Shown here in pieces: positions 48,211 through 56,618 of a stretch of DNA of 64,000 nucleotides; position 1 is the first letter of the stretch, and every line of letters begins with the position of its first letter. The notes under the pieces were generated by a model. It was not told where the DNA came from. It worked only from the letters and a program-made list of their open reading frames with translations, and did no database searches. The stretch is taken from NCBI RefSeq assembly GCF_010729485.1, contig NZ_AP022609.1, positions 1,922,001 through 1,986,000 on the forward strand, read 5' to 3'. The translations under genes were made by a program, and so were the position numbers. Source of the stretch: Mycolicibacter hiberniae. Lineage in GTDB: Bacteria > Actinomycetota > Actinomycetes > Mycobacteriales > Mycobacteriaceae.

Positions 48211-48519
48211 CTAACCGCCCCAACTCGGATAGACCGACGCCGCGACGGCGTCACCGGCGGCGTAGTTGAGCCCCGCCTCGCCGACACCGATACCGGACCG
48301 GCCCAGCTCTGCCGTGCCGTGAGTTGCGATCTCGACATGCCGTCCGCCGAAGAGGCTCAACGCGAGCGCGCTCTGCAGCGACACCGGGTCGGCCGCCGGG
48401 GGAACCACCGCGGTGATGACGGGCGTGGCGCCGGCGTGTACAGCGGCCAGCCGGGCGGTCAGTGCCTCCACGCGGGCGCAGGCGGCTTCCAGTCCTTCGG
48501 GGACGACATGTAGTGCCAT
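48211..48519 (-). CDS. PE protein (PE5/PE29-like), first gene of the ESX operon
   Basis: 102 residues from ATG 48519, which has AAAGGAGAT seven bases upstream; the longer open frame to 48651 is less likely. MALHVVPEGLEAACARVEALTARLAA and PVITAVVPPAADPVSLQSALA follow PE5 of ESX-3. The C-terminal YxxxD signal is in LNYAAGDAVAAS. It is short and ends at the PE domain. The promoter of the whole eleven-gene operon must lie just upstream. Confidence 0.93.
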   Translation of the reverse strand: MALHVVPEGLEAACARVEALTARLAAVHAGATPVITAVVPPAADPVSLQSALALSLFGGRHVEIATHGTAELGRSGIGVGEAGLNYAAGDAVAASVYPSWGG

Positions 48520-48680
48520 GACGCATCTCCTTTCGCACTGGACGACAAACCCGGGTGGTTGGCCTGGTGAGTACTCATACGACACCAGGAACCGCCCTGT
48601 GTCGATGCCGACGTCAGCCTTGCTCGACGCGCTGAGCGGGACGACAGTCACCGCTCGCTCCCTTGCTTAATTTTGTTTAT

Positions 48681-48693
48681 GTTGTGGCACAAC
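48681..48693. promoter_or_regulatory. 13-bp perfect palindrome upstream of the ESX operon
   Basis: GTTGTGGCACAAC (6-bp arms, 1-bp centre) sits 162 bp upstream of the PE start, in a locally AT-rich stretch (about 48664-48702) likely to contain the promoter. It may be an operator. It does not resemble the IdeR box, and I see no full Zur-type palindrome, though those regulate ESX-3 in M. tuberculosis. Confidence 0.4.
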
Positions 48694-49772
48694 GGTTTTC
48701 ATAAGGCGCCGAGGTCTGAACTGAGCGCTCGCCGCGGCTGCGGCCAGTTTGAATCAGCAGGTGACGAAAGTCCCACCGGCACTTGGATTATCGAAAACAC
48801 GTCAGCGTCGTTCCTCGCAGAGCGGCCAGCTGAGGCGCGCTACGGAAAGTCGAACGCTTGATATCGAGATGATGCCGCTGAGGGACGAAAACTGTTGCAC
48901 TGTCGACTATTACGGTCACACACACGCTCACGCAACGCGGATCGAACCGCTCGCGCGCACGACAGCACGAAGCAATGATGCCTTGGACGGCATAAGGATT
49001 CGCAGCGATCAGCTGCTCGGGACCGTTCAGCTGGTCGCAACCAGCACTCGGGCCACGCAACGTGCCGCCGGATCGCCGGTAGGAGGCAGGTTTGGGGAAG
49101 AATCTGGGCCCGCAAACGGTGCCTTTGAAACAAGACGTGACGTAGTGATCACGCAGGTATCGCGACCAGTAGCCGCGTAGGGTCACCTAACGCCTGACGC
49201 CTCGTCAGATGTCAGAGAAAGTGGCGGCGACATCGCCACTGGCGATTCAGCTGCCGATCCCGCGACATTTCGCAGGCAGGAAGGATTGTGCCGGCGGCCA
49301 GCGTCAAAGCGGCCATCAGGACCTCCGTGGATGGGCAGATCGGTTTCAAGCCCGGCGCGCCGCCACGACGCGCACTCGCTCATCAAACGACTACTCCGAT
49401 GTAGTGCGGCCAGCGTAGCGATGTGACTGACAAAGGCGCAACAGACACCGGAAGCGACGAGGACGCGTCGGCGGCACGCCAGGAATCCGTCCCTCCCATC
49501 GAGAGCAAACCTTGTGAGTTATGTCTACGACAGCCGCGATGACAAACGTTCCGACCGGCTCGCTGCGGCCAATGCCATTGCGCTGCAGGCTGGTTGACAT
49601 TTGTTCGAGCAGTCCTTGCGCTCAGCGACCGGAATCGACGACGCCCCACGTGCCGGCCAGCGGCAAACCCTCACCGCGGAAATGGCGCGGATGCTCGGTG
49701 CCAGCCCCGAAGGCGTGTACCGAATTGCATTCCCAGTGAGCTGAAAGTTGTCTTTCCGAGTGCGGCTACGGC
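48694..49772. other. Right end of the island: about 1.1 kb without an intact gene
   Basis: No complete gene is supported. Composition is lower in GC and less codon-structured than its surroundings. Short open frames on both strands have no recognisable domains. The only gene-like stretch is the broken one at 49514-49744. This looks like decayed accessory DNA between the ESX promoter and the right repeat. Confidence 0.5.
49514..49744 (+). pseudogene. Degraded gene fragment of unknown family
   Basis: Two overlapping frames read like one interrupted gene: VSYVYDSRDDKRSDRLAAAN up to a stop near 49596, then in another frame LFEQSLRSATGIDDAPRAG and MARMLGASPEGVYRIAFPVS to the TGA at 49742-49744. 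The second part looks like a real amphipathic protein C-terminus. I do not recognise the family. It ends 29 bp before the right repeat. Confidence 0.35.
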
Positions 49773-50582
49773 CGGGTTTATTCGGCTTCGAGGGCGGCCA
49801 GCACCTCATCGGACACATCGACATTGGTCCACACGTTCTGCACGTCGTCACTGTCCTCAAGCGCCTCGACCAGCTTGAACACCTTACGAGCCGCCTCGAC
49901 ATCGACCGCCACACTCACCGACGGCACAAAACTGGCCTCCGCCGACTCATAATCGATCCCCGCCTCCACCAGCGCCGAACGCACCGCCACCAAATCCCCC
50001 GGCTCCGACACCACCTCGAAGCTCTCCCCCAGATCATTGACATCCTCAGCACCGGCATCCAACACCGCCGCCAACACGTCATCCTCGGACAAACCGTTCT
50101 TATCCAAGGTCACCGTGCCCTTACGACTGAACAGATACGCCACCGACCCCGGATCGGCCATCGCCCCACCATTGCGCGTCATCGCCACCCGCACCTCACT
50201 GGCAGCACGATTACGGTTGTCGGTCAAACACTCGATCAACACCGCCACCCCATTCGGCCCATACCCCTCATAGGTGATCGTCTGATAATCCGCCCCACCG
50301 GCTTCCTCACCAGCACCACGCTTACGCGCCCGCTCAATATTGTCATTGGGCACCGAGTTCTTCTTCGCCTTCTGAATGGCATCGAACAACGTCGGATTAC
50401 CCGACGGATCACCACCACCAACCCGCGCCGCAACCTCAATATTCTTAATCAACCGCGCAAAATTCTTCCCACGACGCGCGTCGATGACCGCCTTCTTGTG
50501 CTTCGTGGTAGCCCACTTGGAATGGCCGCTCATCGATCACCTACCTCACTGTCGCAAAAAAAATCGGCGCGACGAGTCTACG
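49773..50582. repeat. 810-bp direct repeat, right copy (contains yebC copy 2)
   Basis: Partner of 26090-26899, same orientation, two observed base differences. To its right the conserved core resumes (ABC1 kinase, pdxT). Together the repeats bound the island; recombination between them would remove 23,683 bp and leave one complete yebC. Confidence 0.93.
49778..50533 (-). CDS. yebC: YebC/PmpR-family protein, copy 2
   Basis: 251 residues, identical in protein sequence to copy 1 at 26095-26850; both base differences are silent. Upstream sequence, including the A-run and ACCTACCTCACTG region before the ATG, is also shared. In M. tuberculosis yebC (Rv2603c) lies next to pdxT, so this copy occupies the expected right-hand context, whereas copy 1 has the expected ruvC context on its other side. 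Confidence 0.96.
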   Translation of the reverse strand: MSGHSKWATTKHKKAVIDARRGKNFARLIKNIEVAARVGGGDPSGNPTLFDAIQKAKKNSVPNDNIERARKRGAGEEAGGADYQTITYEGYGPNGVAVLIECLTDNRNRAASEVRVAMTRNGGAMADPGSVAYLFSRKGTVTLDKNGLSEDDVLAAVLDAGAEDVNDLGESFEVVSEPGDLVAVRSALVEAGIDYESAEASFVPSVSVAVDVEAARKVFKLVEALEDSDDVQNVWTNVDVSDEVLAALEAE

Positions 50583-50584
50583 TG

Positions 50585-51946
50585 TCAGTCCTGCCCACGC
50601 GCCGGGGGCTGCTGCGGCGGGAAAAACCCGGGCACCCAGCGCTCGATCAGCGCCGCGTAGTCGACGCGCGCGTCGAGCTGCACCGCAACCCCCAGCAGGC
50701 CGCCCAGCGTGCGCAGCAACATCACGTAACCCGCTGGCAGCGTCATCTGCCGCGCCATCTTGAAGCGGTCGGCGAAGCCTTCCGCCATGGGATCGGTGGT
50801 GACCAGCGCCGACTTCTGGAACCACTTGCGGGTGAAGTGGAACTCCCCCGAGCGCAGCGGGTCGATGTAGGGCCACAGCGGCTGCATGTACTCCACCAGC
50901 TGTTCGGCACTCAGCTCATAGTCGGCGGGCATGAATCCGAGCTTCTTGAGCAGCCGGATCGCCTCGTCCCACTGCTCGTCTCGCGCCCAGCACAGCAGTT
51001 CGGCGAACTCCGGCGGAATACCGCCGGGGTGTTCGGCCACCGCGCCGAAGTCGATAACACTCAGGCGTCCGTCGGGAAGCAGGATGAAGTTGCCCGGGTG
51101 CGGGTCGGCATGCACCAACCCGGCCCGCGCCGGTGAGCTCAAGGCGAACTCCAGCAGCAGCGCACAGGCCGAGTCGCGTTCCTGTTGGGTGCCGCCGCTG
51201 ATGACCGCCGACAACCGCCGGCCCTCGACCCACTCCGAAACGATGACCTTCGGCGCGCTGGCGATAACCGCCGGGACGAAGAATTTCGGGTCATCGGCGT
51301 AGGCCTTGGCGAAGGCACGCTGGTTGTCGGCCTCCTGCCGGTATTCCAGCTCCGCTTCCAGGGTGTCGTTGATCTCCGAGACCACCCGGTCCACGTCGGC
51401 CCCGGGCACCACCTGCTTGGCGACCCAGTTGAATCGCTGAATCAGTTTGAGGTCGGCGCGCAGCGCCTCGTCCGCACCGGGATATTGGATCTTGACGGCG
51501 ACGTCGCGCCCGTCCTTCCAGACCGCCCGGTGCACCTGCCCGATGCTCGCCGAGGCGGCGGGGGTGTCGTCGAAGGACGCGAAGCGCTCCCGCCACTTGG
51601 TGCCGAGCTGGGCGTCGAGCACCCGGTGCACCTTGGCCGCCGGCAGCGGTGGGGCTTCGCTCTGCAACTTGACCAGCGCCTCGCGGAAGGGTTCGGCGAA
51701 CTGCGGAGGAATCGCGGCCTCCATCACCGACAGCGCCTGGCCGACTTTCATCGCGCCGCCCTTGAGCTCGCCGAGCACCTTGAACATCTCGTCGGCGGCC
51801 TTTTCCAGAAGCTCGGCGTTGACCTCGTCCTTGGACTTGCCGGTCATCCGCTTGCCCACGCCCAAGGCGGCCCGGCCCGCTACCCCGGCCGGGAGGCTCG
51901 CCAGTTTCACTGCGCGGCGAAATCCGCCCCGCGCCAGATCTGCCAT
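50585..51946 (-). CDS. ABC1/AarF (UbiB-like) atypical kinase
   Basis: 453 residues from ATG 51946. Features of the UbiB/ADCK family: the Lys/Ala-rich KxGQ motif (GAMKVGQALS), the ATP-site Ala-rich loop ASASIGQVHRAV, VAVKIQYPG (Lys), GLVHADPHPGNFILLPDG (catalytic Asp region) and VIDFGAV (metal-binding Asp). No membrane helix is evident. Family members support quinone or lipid biosynthesis, but the actual role in mycobacteria is unknown. It sits between yebC copy 2 and pdxT on the same strand. Confidence 0.88.
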   Translation of the reverse strand: MADLARGGFRRAVKLASLPAGVAGRAALGVGKRMTGKSKDEVNAELLEKAADEMFKVLGELKGGAMKVGQALSVMEAAIPPQFAEPFREALVKLQSEAPPLPAAKVHRVLDAQLGTKWRERFASFDDTPAASASIGQVHRAVWKDGRDVAVKIQYPGADEALRADLKLIQRFNWVAKQVVPGADVDRVVSEINDTLEAELEYRQEADNQRAFAKAYADDPKFFVPAVIASAPKVIVSEWVEGRRLSAVISGGTQQERDSACALLLEFALSSPARAGLVHADPHPGNFILLPDGRLSVIDFGAVAEHPGGIPPEFAELLCWARDEQWDEAIRLLKKLGFMPADYELSAEQLVEYMQPLWPYIDPLRSGEFHFTRKWFQKSALVTTDPMAEGFADRFKMARQMTLPAGYVMLLRTLGGLLGVAVQLDARVDYAALIERWVPGFFPPQQPPARGQD

Positions 51947-52023
51947 GACCCCATCATGCCTGGCCGGCGCCGGAGGCGGTATGCCCGGGCACCCCTGGGG
52001 TGCCCGCGCGGCCCGCAAACCCC

Positions 52024-52620
52024 TCAGGCCGCTCCGGTGACGATGTCGACGAAAAGGCCGTGAACGCGGCGGTCGCCGGTCACCTCCGGGTGAAACGACG
52101 TGGCCAGCACGCTGCCCTGCCGCACCGCGACCGGATGCCCGGCGGCCTGGGCGAGCACCTGCACGCCGTCACCGACGCGCTCCACCCAGGGCGCCCGGAT
52201 GAACACCGCGTGCACCGGCTGCGCCAGGCCGTCGAAGTCCAGGTCACCTTCGAAAGAGTTCACCTGCCTGCCGAAAGCGTTGCGCCGCACCGCCATATCG
52301 ATACCCGATAGCGGAATGGCGGCGCGGCCCGGCACTCCGGCGTCGATGATCTCGCTGGCCAGCAGGATCATGCCCGCGCAGGACCCATAAGCCGGCATCC
52401 CCTCGGCCAACCGAGCCCGCAGGGGCTCCACCAGCTCCAGCTCCCGCAACAGGTGGCTGATCGTGGTCGACTCGCCGCCGGGAATCAGCAGCGCGTCCAC
52501 CGCGTCCAGCTCCGGGCGGCGGCGTACCGGCACCGGGTCGGCGCCGACAGCGCGCAGCGCCGCGAGGTGTTCCCGGACGTCGCCCTGCAGTGCGAGCACG
52601 CCGATCTGCGGGCCGCTCAC
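52024..52620 (-). CDS. pdxT: Pyridoxal 5'-phosphate synthase glutaminase subunit
   Basis: Releases ammonia from glutamine for PdxS. 198 residues from GTG 52620, overlapping the tesB stop by 4 bp. [17 protein letters not shown] at the start, [11 protein letters not shown], the nucleophile Cys in [11 protein letters not shown], and the His-Glu pair in [14 protein letters not shown] complete the class I glutaminase triad. Works as the PdxS12-PdxT12 complex with the product of the gene two places upstream. Confidence 0.96.
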   Translation of the reverse strand: MSGPQIGVLALQGDVREHLAALRAVGADPVPVRRRPELDAVDALLIPGGESTTISHLLRELELVEPLRARLAEGMPAYGSCAGMILLASEIIDAGVPGRAAIPLSGIDMAVRRNAFGRQVNSFEGDLDFDGLAQPVHAVFIRAPWVERVGDGVQVLAQAAGHPVAVRQGSVLATSFHPEVTGDRRVHGLFVDIVTGAA

Positions 52621-53462
52621 CGTTCGGTCGGGGCAGATCCGGACGGGAACCGGGTCAGCCCCTCCTGCATGACCGCTGCCACCAGGTCGCCGGACCGGTT
52701 GTAGATCTTGCCCTGGGTCAGCGCCCGGCCGGCCCACGCCGACGGCGACGACTGGTCGTAGAGCAGCCATTCGTCGGCCCGGAAGGGCCGCATGAACCAC
52801 ATCGCGTGGTCCAGGGACGCCACCTGCAACTGATCGCGCACGTCGGGGTGAATCGACCAGGAGGCGCCCAGCAGCGTCAGATCACTCATGTAGGCCAGTG
52901 CACAGATATGCAGCACCGGGTCGTCGGGCAGCGGATCGCGGTGACGGAACCAGACCTGCTGCTCGGCGGCCCTGCCGGCAATTCCCGGCAGCTGTTCGGG
53001 CGGCACCCGGCGCAGATCCCATTCGGCGAACGCTTTGAAGCCTTCGTCGTCGAAGGCCTTCATCGCGCCGATGTCGGGCAGATCCTTCGGATCGGGAGCG
53101 TGCGGCATCAGATCCTGATGTTCGATGCCCCGCTGCCCGCGCTGAAACGACGCCGACATGTTGAAGATGGTGTTGCCGTGCTGGATGGCGTCGACCCGCC
53201 GCGTGCAGAACGAACCGCCGTCGCGCACCCGCTGGACCAGAAAAACCGTGGGCGCCTTGGCGTCTCCCGGCCGCAGGAAGTAGCCGTGCAGCGAGTGGAC
53301 GCCGAAGCTCGGATCCACGGTGCGCACCGCCGAGACCAGGGCCTGCCCGGCGACGTGCCCGCCGAAGGTGCGCTGATTGTCATCGGAATGCGGACTGAAC
53401 ACACTTCCGCGGTAGATGTCGACCTCGAGCTGCTCGAGATCGAGGATCTCTTCGATTGCCAC
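52617..53462 (-). CDS. tesB: Acyl-CoA thioesterase II
   Basis: A double-hotdog thioesterase of 281 residues (GTG start), the normal TesB length. The first hotdog has [19 protein letters not shown] and [36 protein letters not shown]. The second has [12 protein letters not shown] and [21 protein letters not shown], with the catalytic Asp (SDLTLL), Thr/Ser and Gln positions of the family. It hydrolyses medium- to long-chain acyl-CoAs. Wedged between pdxS and pdxT, as Rv2605c in M. tuberculosis. Confidence 0.94.
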   Translation of the reverse strand: MAIEEILDLEQLEVDIYRGSVFSPHSDDNQRTFGGHVAGQALVSAVRTVDPSFGVHSLHGYFLRPGDAKAPTVFLVQRVRDGGSFCTRRVDAIQHGNTIFNMSASFQRGQRGIEHQDLMPHAPDPKDLPDIGAMKAFDDEGFKAFAEWDLRRVPPEQLPGIAGRAAEQQVWFRHRDPLPDDPVLHICALAYMSDLTLLGASWSIHPDVRDQLQVASLDHAMWFMRPFRADEWLLYDQSSPSAWAGRALTQGKIYNRSGDLVAAVMQEGLTRFPSGSAPTER

Positions 53463-53469
53463 GAGGTGG

Positions 53470-54387
53470 TTACCAGCCGCGTTCGGCGAGCCGGTGCGGC
53501 GCAGCGATGTCCTCCACGTTGATGCCGACCATCGCCTCGCCCAGGCCGCGCGACACCCTGGCCAGCACGTCCGGGTCGTCGTAGAAGGTGGTCGCTTTGA
53601 CGATGGCCGCCGCGCGCGCCGCCGGGTCCCCGGACTTGAAGATTCCGGAACCGACGAACACGCCTTCGGCGCCGAGCTGCATCATCATGGCTGCATCCGC
53701 CGGAGTGGCGATCCCGCCGGCGGTGAACAGCGTCACCGGCAGCTTTCCAGCCCGTGCCACCTCGGCGACCAGCTCATAGGGCGCCTGCAGTTCCTTTGCG
53801 GCAACGAACAATTCGTCTTCGGACAGCGACGAGAGCCGACGGATCTCGCCGCCGATGGCTCGCATGTGGGTGGTGGCGTTGGAGACATCGCCGGTGCCGG
53901 CCTCGCCCTTGGAGCGGATCATGGCAGCGCCCTCGGTGATCCGGCGCAGCGCCTCACCCAGGTTGGTCGCACCGCACACGAAGGGCACGGTGAAGCGCCA
54001 CTTGTCGATGTGGTGGGTGTAGTCCGCGGGGGTCAGCACCTCGGACTCGTCGATGTAGTCCACCCCGAGGCTCTGCAGGATCTGCGCCTCGACGAAGTGC
54101 CCGATCCGTACTTTGGCCATCACCGGGATGGTGACCGCCGCGATGATGCCCTCGATCATGTCCGGGTCGCTCATCCGCGAAACCCCGCCCTGGGCCCGGA
54201 TGTCGGCCGGTACCCGCTCCAGGGCCATCACCGCGACCGCGCCGGCGGCCTCCGCGATGCGTGCCTGGTCAGGCGTGACGACATCCATGATGACGCCGCC
54301 CTTGAGCATCTCGGCCATGCCGCGCTTTACCCGCGCAGTACCCGTTTGTCCGTCGGGTGCCGAACCGTTCTGCGCCGCGCTGTCCAC
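53470..54387 (-). CDS. pdxS: Pyridoxal 5'-phosphate synthase lyase subunit
   Basis: Makes PLP from ribose 5-phosphate, glyceraldehyde 3-phosphate and ammonia. The chosen GTG at 54387 (AAGGAG nine bases upstream) gives 305 residues; a longer frame to 54411 exists. The (beta-alpha)8 barrel is almost invariant: [75 protein letters not shown] and the phosphate-binding [17 protein letters not shown]. Conserved active-site Lys residues are present in MLKGG and [11 protein letters not shown]. First gene of pdxS-tesB-pdxT. Confidence 0.97.
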   Translation of the reverse strand: MDSAAQNGSAPDGQTGTARVKRGMAEMLKGGVIMDVVTPDQARIAEAAGAVAVMALERVPADIRAQGGVSRMSDPDMIEGIIAAVTIPVMAKVRIGHFVEAQILQSLGVDYIDESEVLTPADYTHHIDKWRFTVPFVCGATNLGEALRRITEGAAMIRSKGEAGTGDVSNATTHMRAIGGEIRRLSSLSEDELFVAAKELQAPYELVAEVARAGKLPVTLFTAGGIATPADAAMMMQLGAEGVFVGSGIFKSGDPAARAAAIVKATTFYDDPDVLARVSRGLGEAMVGINVEDIAAPHRLAERGW

Positions 54388-54492
54388 TGAATACTTCTCC
54401 TTGCTGGCCACTGATACCCGCTCAGTGTAGTGGGCTGCCGCCAGCCGTTTTCCCGCTGATAACCGCTACGGTGCCGATAACGGCCCCGCCGG

Positions 54493-55506
54493 TCACATCG
54501 TCAAAACCATCCGGTAGCGCGCCTGCCCCTGCTCCATGGCGGCATATGCCTGCGCAGCCTGGGCCAACGGCCGCTGTTCGATGCGGGCGCGCACCCCGGA
54601 AAGCACCGCGAAACGCATGGTCTCCTCGACGTCTCGGGCAGTTCCCGACGGGTGACCGGTGACACTGATCCCCGGGGTGATCAGCTGGGCGGGGGCGATG
54701 GGCAGCGGATCGGCGGTGACGCCGATGATGACCAGTTCGCCCCGCGGCGCCAGCCCCCCGAGGGTTTCAGCCATCGCGCGCGAATTGGCCGCGGTGGCCA
54801 GCACCACCGCGACTCCGCCCAGCGCGGCCATCGCCTCGGCGACGTCGCCTGCTGTGGAGTCGATGTAGTGGTGTGCGCCGAGGGCATAGGCGTCGGCGAC
54901 CTTGGCGGCACCGCGAGCGATCGCGATCGTCTCGAAACCCATGGCCCTGGCGAACTGCACGCCCAGATGCCCCAAACCGCCCAGGCCGAGCACCGCGACA
55001 CGGTCCCCGGGCAGCGCCGCGGTCGAGCGCAGCGCATGGTAGGTGGTGACACCGGCGCAGCCCATGGGGGCGGCCTCGACGAAGGACAACTCGTCGGGGA
55101 TCCGGGCCAGTGCGCTCACCGGAACGGTGACCGATTCGGCGTAGCCGCCGGGGTAATGCCAGCTGGGCACCTGGCCGTTGACGCAGTGGATGAAATCGCC
55201 CTTGCGGCACGGAATGCAGTGGCCGCAGTTGCCGCCGAACCAACCGACCGCGACCCGGTCACCGACCTGCCAGTCCGTCACGCCCGCACCCAGCTCGGCG
55301 ATGGTGCCGGCGATCTCGTGCCCGAGCGTCACCGGCCAGGTCATCCCGGGGAAGCCACCGTTGACAAACACATGATCGGTGCCGCAGACGCCACAGGCGG
55401 CAACAGCGATGCGAACGTGGCCGGGGCCTGGCGGTTCGGTCTCGACATCGACGAGTGTCAGCGGGGCATCGACTGACGCCACGTGAACAGCGCGATGTGT
55501 CGGCAT
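54493..55506 (-). CDS. Zinc-dependent alcohol dehydrogenase (MDR superfamily)
   Basis: 337 residues of the medium-chain dehydrogenase family. Catalytic zinc ligands are Cys and His in CGVCGTDHV and GHEIAG; the structural zinc site has four Cys in CGHCIPCRKGDFIHC. The nucleotide-binding fold shows GLGGLGHLGVQFA. Such enzymes (AdhT/AdhA type) oxidise primary alcohols with NAD. It stands alone between pdxS and the Nudix gene; no partner gene hints at its substrate. Confidence 0.9.
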   Translation of the reverse strand: MPTHRAVHVASVDAPLTLVDVETEPPGPGHVRIAVAACGVCGTDHVFVNGGFPGMTWPVTLGHEIAGTIAELGAGVTDWQVGDRVAVGWFGGNCGHCIPCRKGDFIHCVNGQVPSWHYPGGYAESVTVPVSALARIPDELSFVEAAPMGCAGVTTYHALRSTAALPGDRVAVLGLGGLGHLGVQFARAMGFETIAIARGAAKVADAYALGAHHYIDSTAGDVAEAMAALGGVAVVLATAANSRAMAETLGGLAPRGELVIIGVTADPLPIAPAQLITPGISVTGHPSGTARDVEETMRFAVLSGVRARIEQRPLAQAAQAYAAMEQGQARYRMVLTM

Positions 55507-55568
55507 GCAGGCCTCCCGAGGTTGCGGAGCTGATTCGCCCGAGGCCTGCTCAGCTTAAGCCGCGCCGG

Positions 55569-56618
55569 TCAGGAAATCCGGCGAAGACCGGCATCGGCAC
55601 CGACGTCGCCGTCGGCCAGGCGCGCCACTTCGGCCAGGCGGTCGCCCAGTTCCAGCGGGTAGACGGTCTCCCCCGCGGCGGCCAGCGCCTTGATCTGTGC
55701 GGCATCACACCATCGGTGACCGCGCAGGTAGCGGTGTTCCAGCCGGGTGCGGCCCGCTCCGGATGGTTCGAATCGCGCCGTGCGGTAGGCGAAGAAGAAC
55801 TCCTGGCTGTCCAGGCGCTCGCCGTTGAACTCGAACACGGCGTCACGGCGCCAGATCGGCCCCACCAGCTCGCCCGGATCGACCCGCAGACCGGTCTCCT
55901 CGCCCAGCTCGCGCGCCGCCGCGTCGGCAAGGGTTTCGTCGGGCCGAACCTGGCCGCCGATGGTGAACCACCAGCGCGGCACGGGGTTCGCCGGGTCCTC
56001 GGCCAGGGCGGGATCCTGGCCGCACAGCAGCAGCACCGATCCGGCTTCGTCGAGCAGCACCACCCGCGCCGAGACGCGGGGCCGCAGCACACCCCGACCG
56101 CCGTGGGCAACCATGCCCGCCCGCTCGACGATCTCGAAATAGGTTGGCATCGGCGCGGTTCCACCCAGGTGCAGGGCCCGGACCAAGGGACGCTCACGCA
56201 ATGCCACGGTGTCGCGGACCGCGTCGTTGTGGAACCGGCGGGCCAACAGCACCCGGGCTTCGGCGTCGGCCAACTCGGCCACCATCACATGGGGCAACGA
56301 CTCCGCATCGACCATCGCAAGCTCGGCCGACAGTGCGTTCTCGGCGGCCTCCCGCGCAGCGCGCGGTGCTCGCTCGGCGACATCGGCCAAGGCGGCCAGC
56401 CGCCGGCCGGCCACATCGTCGCCGTAGGCGTCGATCGCGATCGCCCGGGCCACCACCGCCCGGCGTGCCAGCGCCCCGTCGAGTGCCTGCCAGGACAGAT
56501 CGCACCGCACGTGCAGCCGGTTGAGCCGGTTGGCGGTCTGGTAGGCCCAGGCCACCGCGGCGGCCAGGACCGCCACCCCGGTCAGCACCAGTATGGTCGC
56601 GACGATGGTCAACGGCAT
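55569..56618 (-). CDS. Membrane-anchored Nudix hydrolase with LemA-like N-terminal region (Rv2609c homologue)
   Basis: 349 residues. An N-terminal helix (LTIVATILVLTGVAVLAAAVAWAY) and a helical region starting TANRLNRLHVRCDLSWQALDGALARR resemble a LemA domain (about residues 28-165). The C-terminal half is a Nudix hydrolase with a complete box, GQVRPDETLADAAARELGEETGL (G-x5-E-x7-REL-GEE-x-GL). The start ATG overlaps the pimA stop by one base (TGATG). It belongs to the PIM operon, suggesting hydrolysis of a nucleotide-linked metabolite at the membrane, but the substrate is unknown. Confidence 0.85.
   Translation of the reverse strand: MPLTIVATILVLTGVAVLAAAVAWAYQTANRLNRLHVRCDLSWQALDGALARRAVVARAIAIDAYGDDVAGRRLAALADVAERAPRAAREAAENALSAELAMVDAESLPHVMVAELADAEARVLLARRFHNDAVRDTVALRERPLVRALHLGGTAPMPTYFEIVERAGMVAHGGRGVLRPRVSARVVLLDEAGSVLLLCGQDPALAEDPANPVPRWWFTIGGQVRPDETLADAAARELGEETGLRVDPGELVGPIWRRDAVFEFNGERLDSQEFFFAYRTARFEPSGAGRTRLEHRYLRGHRWCDAAQIKALAAAGETVYPLELGDRLAEVARLADGDVGADAGLRRIS

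Noticed and set aside
48520..48780. IdeR or Zur box upstream of the ESX operon
   Set aside because: No 19-bp IdeR palindrome is present; a GAAAAC stretch lacks the matching second half expected for Zur.
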